A DNA stretch of 44,483 nt from NCBI GenBank assembly GCA_964527315.1, contig CAZGOQ010000005.1, positions 1-44,483 on the forward strand, read 5' to 3'. Below the pieces are notes generated by a model. That model was not told the origin of the DNA. It did not search any database and saw nothing but the letters and a program-made list of their open reading frames with translations. This document shows, piece by piece, positions 8,596 to 17,026 of this stretch. The position numbers were made by a program, and so were the translations under genes. Numbering within the stretch: position 1 is the stretch's first letter; each line of letters begins with the position of its first letter. The DNA comes from HGM13006 sp964527315 (lineage in GTDB: Bacteria > Bacillota > Clostridia > Oscillospirales > Oscillospiraceae).

Positions 8596-8626
8596 CGGGG
8601 ATGCTGCCCATTTGGCAACATCCCCG
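8596..8626 (-). terminator. hairpin between rpsR and the patatin-like gene
   Basis: CGGGGATG and CATCCCCG arms extend through one T-G wobble to a 13-bp stem with an AAAT-type loop. The following tract is only GCTGCCTTTT, so it could be a partial terminator or a 3'-end stabiliser for the ribosomal-protein mRNA. Confidence 0.45.
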
Positions 8627-8633
8627 AACAATT

Positions 8634-8867
8634 TTAGTCTGTAACATAGGGCAAAAGCGCAATCTGACGGGCCCGCTTGATGGCAGTGGTCAGCTGACGC
8701 TGATGCTTGGCGCAGGTGCCGGTGGTCCTGCGGGGCAGAATCTTGCCGCGCTCAGAGAGATAGCGGCGCAGCTTTGCAGTATCTTTATAATCGATATGCT
8801 CGATCTTATCTACGCAGAAGCTGCATACCTTGCGGCGCTTGCGGCCTCTGGTTCTATCGTTCGCCAT
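8634..8867 (-). CDS. rpsR: 30S ribosomal protein S18
   Basis: Small-subunit ribosomal protein that binds next to S6, 77 aa. The recognisable core is DYKDTAKLRRYLSERGKILPR followed by RRTTGTCAKHQRQL and the basic AIKRARQIALLPY end. It retains C-S-F-C near the N-terminus and C-A-K-H later, so it looks like the zinc-binding (C+) form. Last gene of rpsF-ssb-rpsR; GGAGG precedes the ATG. Confidence 0.98.
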   Translation of the reverse strand: MANDRTRGRKRRKVCSFCVDKIEHIDYKDTAKLRRYLSERGKILPRRTTGTCAKHQRQLTTAIKRARQIALLPYVTD

Positions 8868-8906
8868 GGATATTTCCTCCTAACTGAAAAGTACTTTTTC
8901 GGATCA

Positions 8907-9362
8907 TCAGAAGGGCAGATCGCTGTCGTCATCCTCCAGCATGGAGAATTCGGATGCGGCGGGCGCCGGAGCGGAAAATCCGGAAGCGGGCGCAGTCTCG
9001 CCACCGTATTCAGAATAGCTTCCGCCGGAACTGCCGCTGTCACGCTTGGAACTGCCAAAATAGATATTATCTACGACAACCTCAGCACTGCGGCGATTAT
9101 TCCCCTCTTTATCCTGCCAGTTTCTAATTTGAAGTCTGCCGGAGACCACGGCCAAGCTGCCCTTGGAAAAATACTTGGAGATAAACTCCGCCGTGTTTCT
9201 CCACGCAACAATATCAATGAAATCGGTCTCCTTTTCGCCGTTCTGGCTCTTAAAATCCCGGTCTACCGCCAGGGAAAAGGACGCTACAGACGTGCCGTTT
9301 CCAGTATGACGCAGTTCCGGATCACGAGTCAAACGGCCCATCAGAACAATGTGGTTCAGCAT
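8907..9362 (-). CDS. ssb: single-stranded DNA-binding protein
   Basis: Coats single-stranded DNA during replication, repair and recombination. At 151 aa it has an N-terminal OB fold (MLNHIVLMGRLTRDPELR, then SFSLAVDRDF and DFIDIVAWRNTAEF), a Gly/Ser-rich linker, and the acidic tip EDDDSDLPF that docks partner proteins. It sits between S6 and S18, the classic conserved order in bacteria. AAGGAGA precedes the ATG. Confidence 0.98.
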   Translation of the reverse strand: MLNHIVLMGRLTRDPELRHTGNGTSVASFSLAVDRDFKSQNGEKETDFIDIVAWRNTAEFISKYFSKGSLAVVSGRLQIRNWQDKEGNNRRSAEVVVDNIYFGSSKRDSGSSGGSYSEYGGETAPASGFSAPAPAASEFSMLEDDDSDLPF

Positions 9363-9375
9363 AAATCAAGTCTCC

Positions 9376-9672
9376 TTAAGCTTCCACTGCGGTGATCAGG
9401 CAGCGCATAATGCCGTCGGTAATCTTCATCACACGATCCAGTTCTGCGGGGAAATCGGGCTTGGACTCAAAGTTCATGAGCACATAGTAGCCCTCATTCA
9501 TATCCTCAATGGGATAGGCAAGTCGGCGCTTGCCCCATTCGTCAATGGCGATAAGCGTACCCTCCGCTTCCACCATCGCCTTGAATTTTTCCACCAGCGC
9601 CTGGGTATCCTCTTCGCTCAGCTGCGCGTTGATGATATACAGCGCTTCATACTTCTCGGAAATCTTAGCCAT
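9376..9672 (-). CDS. rpsF: 30S ribosomal protein S6
   Basis: Ribosomal protein partner of S18, 98 aa. KYEALYIINAQLSEED opens the ferredoxin-like fold; the typical GKRRLAYPIEDMNEGYYVL and a C-terminal I-M-R-C-L block follow. The start at MAKISEKY is chosen because AGGAGGTG lies 7 nt upstream; a longer frame would include the leader. First gene of the operon. Confidence 0.98.
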   Translation of the reverse strand: MAKISEKYEALYIINAQLSEEDTQALVEKFKAMVEAEGTLIAIDEWGKRRLAYPIEDMNEGYYVLMNFESKPDFPAELDRVMKITDGIMRCLITAVEA

Positions 9673-9752
9673 GTTGTTTGCACCTCCTTCTGGACATATG
9701 GCCGCAGACCGCGCCTGCGGCAAGGATTCGCTGATTTTTCGTCAGCTTTCCG

Positions 9753-9781
9753 ATTATAGAAGAAAAATTCCGTTTTGTCAA
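9753..9781 (-). promoter_or_regulatory. consensus promoter of rpsF-ssb-rpsR
   Basis: Exact TTGACA (9776-9781) and exact TATAAT (9753-9758) with a 17-bp spacer on the minus strand, 80 nt above the S6 start. This is as close to the sigma-A consensus as possible, as expected for a ribosomal-protein operon. Confidence 0.93.
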
Positions 9782-9807
9782 CGGGATTTTTCCAAAAATT
9801 CCGAACT

Positions 9808-10596
9808 TCAGGCTTCCTCCACAAACTTTTCCCGGATGGTGTCCATGGCTGCGCTGGAGACGCCCACCACATCCCGGAGATACTTCACCGCACCGCCGTA
9901 TGTCTCGTCCAGATAGTCGATCAGAGTCAGCATGGCGGAAGCAGGTGTCTGAAAAAAGCTGTCATCCATGGGCGGGCCACCGGCGGGAGGATTGCCGGGG
10001 CCATTCGGTCCGCCATCCGCCGGCGGCATACCCAGATTCATGGCTCCGGAGCGCATTTTCTCATAGACCGGCTCCAGAAACAGCTGGCTGACACAGTAGT
10101 CCGCAGCAATATCCGCTCTGGCAACTCCCGCGATAGACAGGATGTAACAGGTCATCAGACCTGTCCGGTCTTTTCCCGTAGTGCAGTGATAGAGCAGTGC
10201 ACCGGAGTTATTCGCCGCGATCTCCAAAACCTCTCTGGCCCAATCCCGGCTCTCCTCCGCCATGGATTTATACTGCTCACCCCAGCCCTGATGAACAGGC
10301 GGCTTTGGCTTCGGGCCGCCTACCACCGCCGCTTCATGGAACAGCGGCTTGGCGTGGTAAGCCATTCTGGCTGCAAGATCGCTGGGGCGGGCGGCAGCCT
10401 CGCCGAGGCTGCGGAGATCTATAGATGCGGTAACACCATAGTGCCGAAGGTATTCAATATCCTCCTCCGGCAGGCCCACCGGGGCTTCGCTTCGGACAAA
10501 CACGCCGAACCGCGTAACCTTTCCGTCCTTCGTGGGGAATCCCCCCAGATCCCTGGCATTATAAAGTCCTTTTGTCATCAGTCTTCTTGTCGGCAT
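9808..10596 (-). CDS. tyrosine-protein phosphatase (DSP/Y_phosphatase3 type)
   Basis: Predicted protein-tyrosine or lipid phosphatase of 262 aa. The N-terminal NARDLGG is typical of this subgroup, and the P-loop HCTTGKDRTG supplies the Cys nucleophile and Arg. IDLRS marks the strand before it. Between the catalytic part and a C-terminal helical segment is an unusual Pro/Gly-rich stretch (about residues 195-217, with GGPNGPGNPPAGGPP). No signal peptide is visible, so it is probably cytosolic. It starts only 16 nt after the ABC permease gene, so it is probably the last gene of that transport operon. Substrate unknown. Confidence 0.85.
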   Translation of the reverse strand: MPTRRLMTKGLYNARDLGGFPTKDGKVTRFGVFVRSEAPVGLPEEDIEYLRHYGVTASIDLRSLGEAAARPSDLAARMAYHAKPLFHEAAVVGGPKPKPPVHQGWGEQYKSMAEESRDWAREVLEIAANNSGALLYHCTTGKDRTGLMTCYILSIAGVARADIAADYCVSQLFLEPVYEKMRSGAMNLGMPPADGGPNGPGNPPAGGPPMDDSFFQTPASAMLTLIDYLDETYGGAVKYLRDVVGVSSAAMDTIREKFVEEA

Positions 10597-10612
10597 ATCC
10601 TTTTTTCCTTTC

Positions 10613-13450
10613 TTACTCTACAGATTTCAATGACTGTACCATATCAATGTTCCGCATTCGGAAAAACATCATAAAGTTCACCAGCAGCGCGAACACCGCC
10701 GACAGCACCACCGACCATATGTAGTCCACAGGCGAAGCGGACCGTCCGAACATCAGGAAGTCCATCTCCACCGTCCGAATCAGATAGGCACAGAGAAATT
10801 TCCCCAAAACCTGTCCCAGCGCAATGCCCAAAACCGTAAGCGCTATATTTTCCCGATAGATGTACATGCCCACTTCGCCATCGTAAAACCCCAGCACCTT
10901 AATCGTCGCCAACTCCCGAATGCGTTCAGTGATATTGATATTGGTCAGATTATAAAGCACCACTAACGCCAATGCCATAGCGGAGACTATAATGACCGTC
11001 ACTGCCGCATTGACCGCATTCATAGTCTCCTTGAAGTTCTCCGCCGTAGCTGTGATATTTGCCACGCCGCTGACACCCTCCAGTTCCATCAGTTTGCCGG
11101 ACAGCTGTTCTACGGTTTCCTCAGAATCATCCGCTACCGAGACCATCAGTTCGTTGGGCAAATACGTTTCCCCGAACAGCTGCCGGTAATAATCCGCGTC
11201 CATATAGACATAGTGCCGGACATACTGCTCCACGATGCCGGATACCCGCGCTGTGGCTTTTTTGCCGCATTCCACGGTGATCTCGTCTCCCACGGAAACT
11301 TCCAGCAACTCCGCCAGTTTTTTGTCAACGAGCACGCCGTCCTTTGGAATGCTCACAAGCGCACCCGTTTCCATATCCCGCAGCGTAATCTGCTGGTACA
11401 GGCTTGTTGGGTCATCCGTTACCGTCAAATAACCCTCCTGATTTTCAATGGTTGCCGCTTTGGTATAAGCCGCCGCCATAGACCGGACATTTTTCTCCTC
11501 TGCCAGCAACGCTTCCGGGGCTTTGGCCTGTTCCTCCGTCTCCGCCTCCAGCGAGATAAGCATATCATAGCGGTAAATATCCCCATACTGTACCTCAATG
11601 ATACTGAACACACTGGTATGTAGCCCCAGTCCGGCAATCAACAACGCCGTACAGCCCGCAATACCGATGACTGTCATAAAGAACCGTTTTTTATACCGCA
11701 GCAGATTCCGGCAGGAAACCTTGACGGAAAATCGAAAATGCTTCCACAAAAAGGGAATACACTCCAGAATAATGCGTTTCCCCGCCCGGGGCGCTTTGGG
11801 CCGCATCAGCGCCGCCGGAGTCTGCCGGGCCGTGGAGAGCATAGCCCAGAGCGTTGCGGCGGTAGTACAAAACAGTCCCGCTGCCACAGCCCCAATGCAA
11901 AGCGTCCAGTACAGTTCCAGATGCAGACTCGGCAGATTGTACAAAATGCCATAGGAAGTAAAGATGACCCACGGAATCAGCGTTGCGCCAATGGCTACGC
12001 CTGCCACGCCGCCGCACAGTGCCGCGATGGCCCCATAGAGCAGGAATTTCCCCGCAATGGTGCCGGTTCCATAACCCATGGCTTTGATGGAGCCGATCTC
12101 CGTGCGCTGTTCTTCCACCATCCGCGTCATAGTCGTCAGGCAGACCAGCGCCGCCACAATAAAGAAAATCAGCGGAAACATATGCGCCAGATTCTCCATC
12201 CGCTGGGCATTCTGGTCATAGCTGACAAAGCCATAGTTGCTGTTTCTGTCCAGGACATAGATCTCTGCCGGTTTCATCTGGTCAAGTTCCTGCTGAACTT
12301 CGTCGATCTCCGTCTGCGCGTCACCGATCGTTTCCTCCGCTTCCGCCCGGGCAGCCTCATATTCTTCTGCGCCCTGATTATAATCTTCTTCGCCGTCCTC
12401 CAGCATTTCCTGATTCTCCCGCAGGGTTGCCTCCGCCGCCAGAAAATCCTCGTTTTGTCCCCAGACTGTGTATGCGGCAAGCTGCTCCTTTGCGGCATTC
12501 AATTCTGCCCAGCCATCGTCCAACTGCTGCCGGCTCTCGTCCAACTTCCTTTTGGCTGCGGAAAGTTCTCTGTCCGCATCTGTCCGAGCCTGTTCCAATT
12601 CTGCCTTGGCCGCGTCCAGTTCCTCCTGAACTTCAGCCTGCAGGGTATCATAACGAATTTTGCCCCGCTCTTCGGCCACCGTTGCAAGCCGCTGCGCCGC
12701 TTCATCCACCAGCGCCTGATATTCTTTGGAATAAGCGTCCAGTTCCGACGCGCCCTTCAGCAGAATACTTGCCGCCGGAATATAACCCATATCTATCGCT
12801 TCTCCCGGCAGCATCACATAGGCGTCGATACTGCCGTCTCCCAGCGAACTGGCGCCCCGATCGATGGAGATATACAAAGGGCTTTCCACCACACCCACAA
12901 CTTCAAATTCACGGACACGCAGCACATCCTCCAAATCCTCGCCGGGAGAAAGCGTCAGCTTGTCCCCCAGTGCAAGACCATAGATTTCCAAACACTTCTG
13001 TTCTACAACGCATTCATTTTCCCGTTCCGGGTATCGCCCCTCCACAAGGATCGTATCGTTGATGCCGTTAATATCCGTATCAGAAGAATTCCAATTGAGG
13101 AGACAATCCTCTGAAGAAAGGCTCAGGACTTTGACCACAAGGCTTTCATCCTTCCACGCCGCAACAGCGTCGAGACTGTAGTCCGCCTGAACCTGCTCCA
13201 CACCCTCCACTTCAGCAAGGGCACGAATGTCCTCTTCCGTCAGTCCCAGCGAAGACATTACCTGAATGTCGTAAAAATCATGGTCATCAAAATATTCGTC
13301 CGCCGTTTTCCGCATATCCGGCGCGGCGGATCGAAGCCCTACCAGAAACATTGTCCCCAATGCCACCATGATAAAAATAGACAGGAATCTGGTAAACGAG
13401 TCTCGAATCTCCCGAAACAGCATTTTCCTAAGGCTTCGGTTCACTACCAT
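10613..13450 (-). CDS. ABC transporter permease, FtsX/MacB family with coiled coil
   Basis: Large membrane subunit (945 aa) of an efflux-type ABC system. TM1 is near residues 20-40 (RFLSIFIMVALGTMFLVG). A long extracellular part includes a heptad-rich Ala/Glu/Lys coiled coil at about residues 265-395. Then comes a first FtsX block (MFPLIFFIVAALVCL, with EIGSIKAMGY), an inter-domain segment, and a second FtsX block near the C-terminus (ELATIKVLGFYDGEVGMYIYREN). The two repeated FtsX halves in one chain match Firmicute macrolide- or peptide-efflux-like permeases. The start overlaps the ATPase stop by 7 nt, indicating coupled translation. Cargo unknown. Confidence 0.9.
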   Translation of the reverse strand: MVVNRSLRKMLFREIRDSFTRFLSIFIMVALGTMFLVGLRSAAPDMRKTADEYFDDHDFYDIQVMSSLGLTEEDIRALAEVEGVEQVQADYSLDAVAAWKDESLVVKVLSLSSEDCLLNWNSSDTDINGINDTILVEGRYPERENECVVEQKCLEIYGLALGDKLTLSPGEDLEDVLRVREFEVVGVVESPLYISIDRGASSLGDGSIDAYVMLPGEAIDMGYIPAASILLKGASELDAYSKEYQALVDEAAQRLATVAEERGKIRYDTLQAEVQEELDAAKAELEQARTDADRELSAAKRKLDESRQQLDDGWAELNAAKEQLAAYTVWGQNEDFLAAEATLRENQEMLEDGEEDYNQGAEEYEAARAEAEETIGDAQTEIDEVQQELDQMKPAEIYVLDRNSNYGFVSYDQNAQRMENLAHMFPLIFFIVAALVCLTTMTRMVEEQRTEIGSIKAMGYGTGTIAGKFLLYGAIAALCGGVAGVAIGATLIPWVIFTSYGILYNLPSLHLELYWTLCIGAVAAGLFCTTAATLWAMLSTARQTPAALMRPKAPRAGKRIILECIPFLWKHFRFSVKVSCRNLLRYKKRFFMTVIGIAGCTALLIAGLGLHTSVFSIIEVQYGDIYRYDMLISLEAETEEQAKAPEALLAEEKNVRSMAAAYTKAATIENQEGYLTVTDDPTSLYQQITLRDMETGALVSIPKDGVLVDKKLAELLEVSVGDEITVECGKKATARVSGIVEQYVRHYVYMDADYYRQLFGETYLPNELMVSVADDSEETVEQLSGKLMELEGVSGVANITATAENFKETMNAVNAAVTVIIVSAMALALVVLYNLTNINITERIRELATIKVLGFYDGEVGMYIYRENIALTVLGIALGQVLGKFLCAYLIRTVEMDFLMFGRSASPVDYIWSVVLSAVFALLVNFMMFFRMRNIDMVQSLKSVE

Positions 13451-14145
13451 TCAATCCTTTCTATCGGCGCCGGCGTCTCATTTCGGTACATTTCGCTGAC
13501 CCTGCCGCTGCGCATCTTAATCACCCGATCTCCCATCGGGATCAACGCCGAATTATGGGTGATAATGATGACGGTCATGCCATCCTCCCGGCAGGTATCC
13601 TGCAAAAGCTTCAAGACCTCTTTCCCGGTCTTATAGTCCAGCGCCCCGGTAGGCTCGTCACAGAGCAGAAGCTTGGGGCGCTTCGCCAGCGCCCGGGCAA
13701 TGGCCACCCGCTGCTGCTCACCGCCGGAGAGTTGAGAGGGAAAATTGCTCATTCGCTCCTCCAGGCCCACCCGTTGAAGGGCCTCCGCCGCATCCATGGG
13801 GTTTTCACAGATCTCACTGGCCAGTTCCACATTTTCCAGTGCCGTTAAGTTTCCCACCAGATTGTAAAACTGAAATACGAATCCAATGTCATGCCGCCGG
13901 TACTCCGTTAACGCCCTGCCTTTTTTCTCCGCGATTTCCTGCCCGTCTACCAAAATAGAACCAGAAGTGGGATTATCCATACCTCCCAACAGGTTCAAAA
14001 CCGTGGTTTTCCCGGCGCCGCTGGGGCCGACCACAATGCAAAGTTCGCCCTTTTCCACTTCAAAGCTGATTCCGTCCAGCGCACGAATTCCATCTCTGCC
14101 GCCGGGGTATACCCGCGTCACGTCCTTCAACGCTATGTAAGCCAT
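13444..14145 (-). CDS. ABC transporter ATP-binding protein, MacB/LolD type
   Basis: ATPase of the adjacent permease, 233 aa. Walker A is GPSGAGKTT, the Q-loop region is HDIGFVFQFYNLV, the signature is LSGGEQQR, and Walker B is LLLCDEPTGALD with the downstream switch His in ITHN. The start at MAYIALKDV is chosen because GGAGG is 6 nt upstream; an ATG two codons earlier directly abuts that site. First gene of a three-gene operon (ATPase, permease, phosphatase). Confidence 0.95.
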   Translation of the reverse strand: MAYIALKDVTRVYPGGRDGIRALDGISFEVEKGELCIVVGPSGAGKTTVLNLLGGMDNPTSGSILVDGQEIAEKKGRALTEYRRHDIGFVFQFYNLVGNLTALENVELASEICENPMDAAEALQRVGLEERMSNFPSQLSGGEQQRVAIARALAKRPKLLLCDEPTGALDYKTGKEVLKLLQDTCREDGMTVIIITHNSALIPMGDRVIKMRSGRVSEMYRNETPAPIERIEW

Positions 14146-14193
14146 AAGCATCCTCCGATTCCAATTTCTAAATATCTAAATAATTTGTTTTCT

Positions 14194-14222
14194 ATTATAG
14201 TACATGTTCCCGACAAATTCAA
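14194..14222 (-). promoter_or_regulatory. promoter of the ABC exporter operon
   Basis: TTGAAT (14217-14222) and TATAAT (14194-14199) are spaced by 17 bp on the minus strand, about 50 nt above the ATPase start. It is divergent from the promoter of the flavin oxidoreductase. Confidence 0.8.
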
Positions 14223-14308
14223 TGAAAGGCTTGTGAACTTTATTTGTGCCATTCCACAGGGCTATCACCCTATAACCAGGATATATATACTTATTTTTTC
14301 CTGTTTAT

Positions 14309-14316
14309 GTTATACT
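14309..14316 (+). promoter_or_regulatory. extended -10 promoter of the flavin oxidoreductase
   Basis: TGT-TATACT reads as an extended -10 element (TGn plus TATACT). The -35 region is only T-rich. The predicted start is near 14323, which puts a long inverted repeat in the leader. Confidence 0.6.
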
Positions 14317-14335
14317 ATCCGCAGAGCGGATGAAA

Positions 14336-14370
14336 TAATGCGCATACAGGCGTTTCACGTCTGCGCATTA
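14336..14370 (+). repeat. inverted repeat in the leader of the flavin oxidoreductase
   Basis: Perfect 9-bp arms TAATGCGCA / TGCGCATTA flank 17 nt that can add a GGCG/CGTC stem with one wobble. It lies between the -10 element and the ribosome site. It could be a regulator-binding palindrome or an mRNA hairpin. Confidence 0.6.
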
Positions 14371-14402
14371 AATTAAAACTATATATAGCAGGAGGAATCC
14401 AT

Positions 14403-16472
14403 ATGTCTAATCCATATACACGGCTGCTTTCCCCGCTGAAGATTGGAAATGTGACCCTGAAAAATCGCATCATGGGGTCCAAATGCGCCCTTCAGAGTTT
14501 CACGCTGGAGCAGGCTGTGGAATTTTACGCCGACATGGCCAAAAATGGCGCTGCGACCGTCACCGTTGCCATGGGCGATCATCCGGAGCGAAATCTGAAC
14601 GAGCCGGATCAGGACGGCAGAATGCCCCACATGGATGGTACCGGCAACGATATGCGCGATCCCAGGGTGGCGGAGGGCTACAAAAAAATCGCCGAAGCTG
14701 TCCATCGGTACGGCACGCTGGCTTCTGCGTCCCTGATGGACATTGAACCCACTGACGTCAATATTTCTGACACGCCCAACTGGGACGAGATTCCCAAAAA
14801 GGGCGATTACAATTCTGCGGTGTTCCGCAACAAGCCCGGCATCAGCTATGAGCGCATTCAAACGCTCATTGATGAGTTTGCCTTTCGGGCAAAGGAAGCC
14901 AGGGATATGGGCTTTGATATGTGTACCTTCTATATGTCCTACCGCAGTTCCATCCTCGCCACCTCCATGTCCCCTTTGCTGAACCAGCGGACTGACAAAT
15001 ACGGCGGCAAGACCATGGAGCAGCGGGCTACCCTTGCAAAAGAGGTATTTGCAAAGGTCAAGGAGGTCTGCGGCAAGGACTTCTTGATCGAAGCCCAGAT
15101 CTCCGCCGAAGAAGAAGCCCCTGGCTATACCTTGGAGGATTTTCTGGACTTCTGCAAGGCGCTGGAAGGTTACGCGGACATCATTCAAATTCGCGGCGTA
15201 GACGGCTCCGCCACTCATGTTAACGGTCTGAACTGTCAGAAGGGGCATCCTCATTCCATTGACTATGCCGCCGCTTTCAAGGCCCGAGGCATCAAAATTG
15301 CCTGCGCTCCCGTAGGCGGCTACGGGGATCCGGAAATGATGGAGCAGTTCCTGGCTGAGGGCAAGACGGATCTCTTTTCCATGGCCCGGCAATTCCTGGC
15401 GGACGATCACTATTATGAAAAGCTTCAGGCGGGTGCGCCCGCTTCGGAGATTGTCCCCTGCATTCTCTGCAACAGCTGTCATGGACATCACACCTGCTCC
15501 GTCAACCCCCGGCTGGGCCGTCAGAGAAATCTTTTCGCGGAAAAAACCAGCCCGAAAAAGGTTGCTGTCATTGGCGGCGGCCCCGGCGGCCTGATCGCCG
15601 CATTGACTGCAGCCCGGAGAGGCCACAGCGTTTCTCTGTTTGAAAAAGCCCCTGCGCTGGGCGGTCAACTGGTGGCTGCCGGCGTACCGGACTACAAGTG
15701 GCCCATCAAGGAATATGTTTCCTATCTCCTGCGGGAACTGGACAAAACCTCTGTGGAAATCCATACCGGAATGGAAGCCACCCCGGAAATGTTGAAGGAT
15801 GGCGGCTACGATGCCATCCTCTGCGCCGTTGGCTCTGAGCCGCTTCGTCCGCCTGTTCCCGGCGCGGAACAGGCATGGCTGGCCGAGGACGCATTTGGGA
15901 AAGAAGCGGAACTGGGACATAAGATCGTGGTCATCGGCGGCGCGGATACCGGCCGCGATGTGAGTCTGTATCTGGCAAGAGCCGGCCATCAGGTGATCAT
16001 GGTCACCCGGGGCCAGATTCAGTTGGCCGACGATATGCACACTGAGCGGCTCCAAAAAGAGTCCTTCGAAACTCAGCCCAATTTCTCCTATGTAGACTTT
16101 GCTGCTACGGAGGAAATCGGCGATCATACCGTTACATTAAAGGTTCAGACCAACGGCGTCCGGGGGTTTATCGGCCTGATGGGGCCTCAGGACGATGAGG
16201 ACGCCTATTATCGGGATCAGCATGCCGGCGGCCCGGGTGGTCCGGGTGCATTTCCCTTTGACGCTCCCGGCCCCGCGCCTGATCCGATCTATGAAACAAG
16301 GACGCTGGAATTTGACGACATCGTGGTTTCCGGCGGGCGCAAACCACGATGGGATACGGCAAAACGGTTTGAATGCGCCGCTCCCATCGTCAAGGTCATC
16401 GGCGATGCGGTCAAAGTATCCAACATCAAACGGGCCACTTACTCCGGTTATAAAGCGGCTATGGAACTGTAA
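14403..16472 (+). CDS. Old Yellow Enzyme family NADH:flavin oxidoreductase (FMN/Fe-S/FAD)
   Basis: 689-aa multi-domain oxidoreductase of the 2,4-dienoyl-CoA reductase/enoate reductase type. The N-terminal FMN TIM barrel starts LLSPLKIGNVTLKNRI, with NQRTDKYGG near residue 200. An Fe-S motif CILCNSC...C follows, then an FAD/NAD(P) domain with VAVIGGGPGGLIAALTAARRG and a second dinucleotide site VVIGGADTGRD. Two oddities stand out. The usual HGAHGY-like substrate motif is replaced by FYMSYRSS, and the spacing before the fourth cluster Cys is shortened. A Pro/Gly-rich insertion (about residues 605-625) interrupts the C-terminal domain. Substrate cannot be named; such enzymes reduce unsaturated acids, bile-acid intermediates or flavonoids. 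Confidence 0.88.
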   Translation: MSNPYTRLLSPLKIGNVTLKNRIMGSKCALQSFTLEQAVEFYADMAKNGAATVTVAMGDHPERNLNEPDQDGRMPHMDGTGNDMRDPRVAEGYKKIAEAVHRYGTLASASLMDIEPTDVNISDTPNWDEIPKKGDYNSAVFRNKPGISYERIQTLIDEFAFRAKEARDMGFDMCTFYMSYRSSILATSMSPLLNQRTDKYGGKTMEQRATLAKEVFAKVKEVCGKDFLIEAQISAEEEAPGYTLEDFLDFCKALEGYADIIQIRGVDGSATHVNGLNCQKGHPHSIDYAAAFKARGIKIACAPVGGYGDPEMMEQFLAEGKTDLFSMARQFLADDHYYEKLQAGAPASEIVPCILCNSCHGHHTCSVNPRLGRQRNLFAEKTSPKKVAVIGGGPGGLIAALTAARRGHSVSLFEKAPALGGQLVAAGVPDYKWPIKEYVSYLLRELDKTSVEIHTGMEATPEMLKDGGYDAILCAVGSEPLRPPVPGAEQAWLAEDAFGKEAELGHKIVVIGGADTGRDVSLYLARAGHQVIMVTRGQIQLADDMHTERLQKESFETQPNFSYVDFAATEEIGDHTVTLKVQTNGVRGFIGLMGPQDDEDAYYRDQHAGGPGGPGAFPFDAPGPAPDPIYETRTLEFDDIVVSGGRKPRWDTAKRFECAAPIVKVIGDAVKVSNIKRATYSGYKAAMEL

Positions 16473-16479
16473 ACGGAGC

Positions 16480-16516
16480 AATTCCCACAGGACAGCCATC
16501 CTGTGGGAATTTTTAT
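16480..16516 (+). terminator. intrinsic terminator of the flavin oxidoreductase
   Basis: ATTCCCACAGG and CCTGTGGGAAT form a perfect 11-bp stem with an 8-nt loop, followed by TTTTATT on the plus strand. The convergent cinA gene stops inside the T-tract. Confidence 0.9.
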
Positions 16517-17013
16517 TGCTCCATCCATTCCAGCGCCATTTCCAGCGCCCGCTCCGCTGCCTGCCATTGAACCGCCGCCCGGTTTCCGGAAAATACATGG
16601 TGTTCGCAAATCACCTCGCCCCGGGCAAACAGGCCAAGATAGACTGTCCCGCCGGGAATCGCCGCGTCGTCCCGATCCGGGCCTGCATAACCTGTTGCCG
16701 ACAGGGCCATGTCCGTGCCCAGAATCTGTGCCGCCCGGACGGCCATCGCCCTTGCCACCGGCTCCGACACAGCGCCATAGGTATCCAGCAATTCTCGGGA
16801 CACGCCCAAAATCTGACGTTTCACCTCATTGCAGTAAGTTACGATACCGCCCGGAAACACCTTGGAACTGCGCGGAATCGCAGTCAAAGCCGCCGCCATG
16901 CGTCCCCCGGTGCAGGACTCCGCCGTAGAAATTGTGATGTCTCTGGCAATCAGGCCTTGCACCAGCTGCCGGGCTGTTCCTTCTATGCGCACATGACCAC
17001 ATACATACTCCAT
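16513..17013 (-). CDS. cinA: CinA C-terminal domain protein (NMN amidohydrolase type)
   Basis: Stand-alone C-terminal CinA/PncC domain, 166 aa. This domain deamidates nicotinamide mononucleotide in characterised members. Motifs are TAESCTGG, GGIVTYCNEVKRQILGV, then YGAVSEPVA and the ATGYAGPD block. The N-terminal molybdopterin-binding-like COG1058 domain of full CinA is absent, so it resembles E. coli PncC/YgaD. AAGGAG lies about 9 nt before the ATG. Last gene of the comM-membrane protein-thiI-cinA cluster, 13 nt after thiI. 'Competence-damage' is a historical name, and the enzymatic role here is inferred. Confidence 0.88.
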   Translation of the reverse strand: MEYVCGHVRIEGTARQLVQGLIARDITISTAESCTGGRMAAALTAIPRSSKVFPGGIVTYCNEVKRQILGVSRELLDTYGAVSEPVARAMAVRAAQILGTDMALSATGYAGPDRDDAAIPGGTVYLGLFARGEVICEHHVFSGNRAAVQWQAAERALEMALEWMEQ

Positions 17014-17026
17014 AATCGCACGCTCC

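Noticed and set aside
11738..13114. 458-codon plus-strand frame opposite the large permease
   Set aside because: Shadow of the coiled-coil region; composition is low-complexity and no start signal exists.
14379..16127. 582-codon open frame antisense to the flavin oxidoreductase
   Set aside because: Same shadow effect; His/Gly-rich composition, no motif, no promoter.
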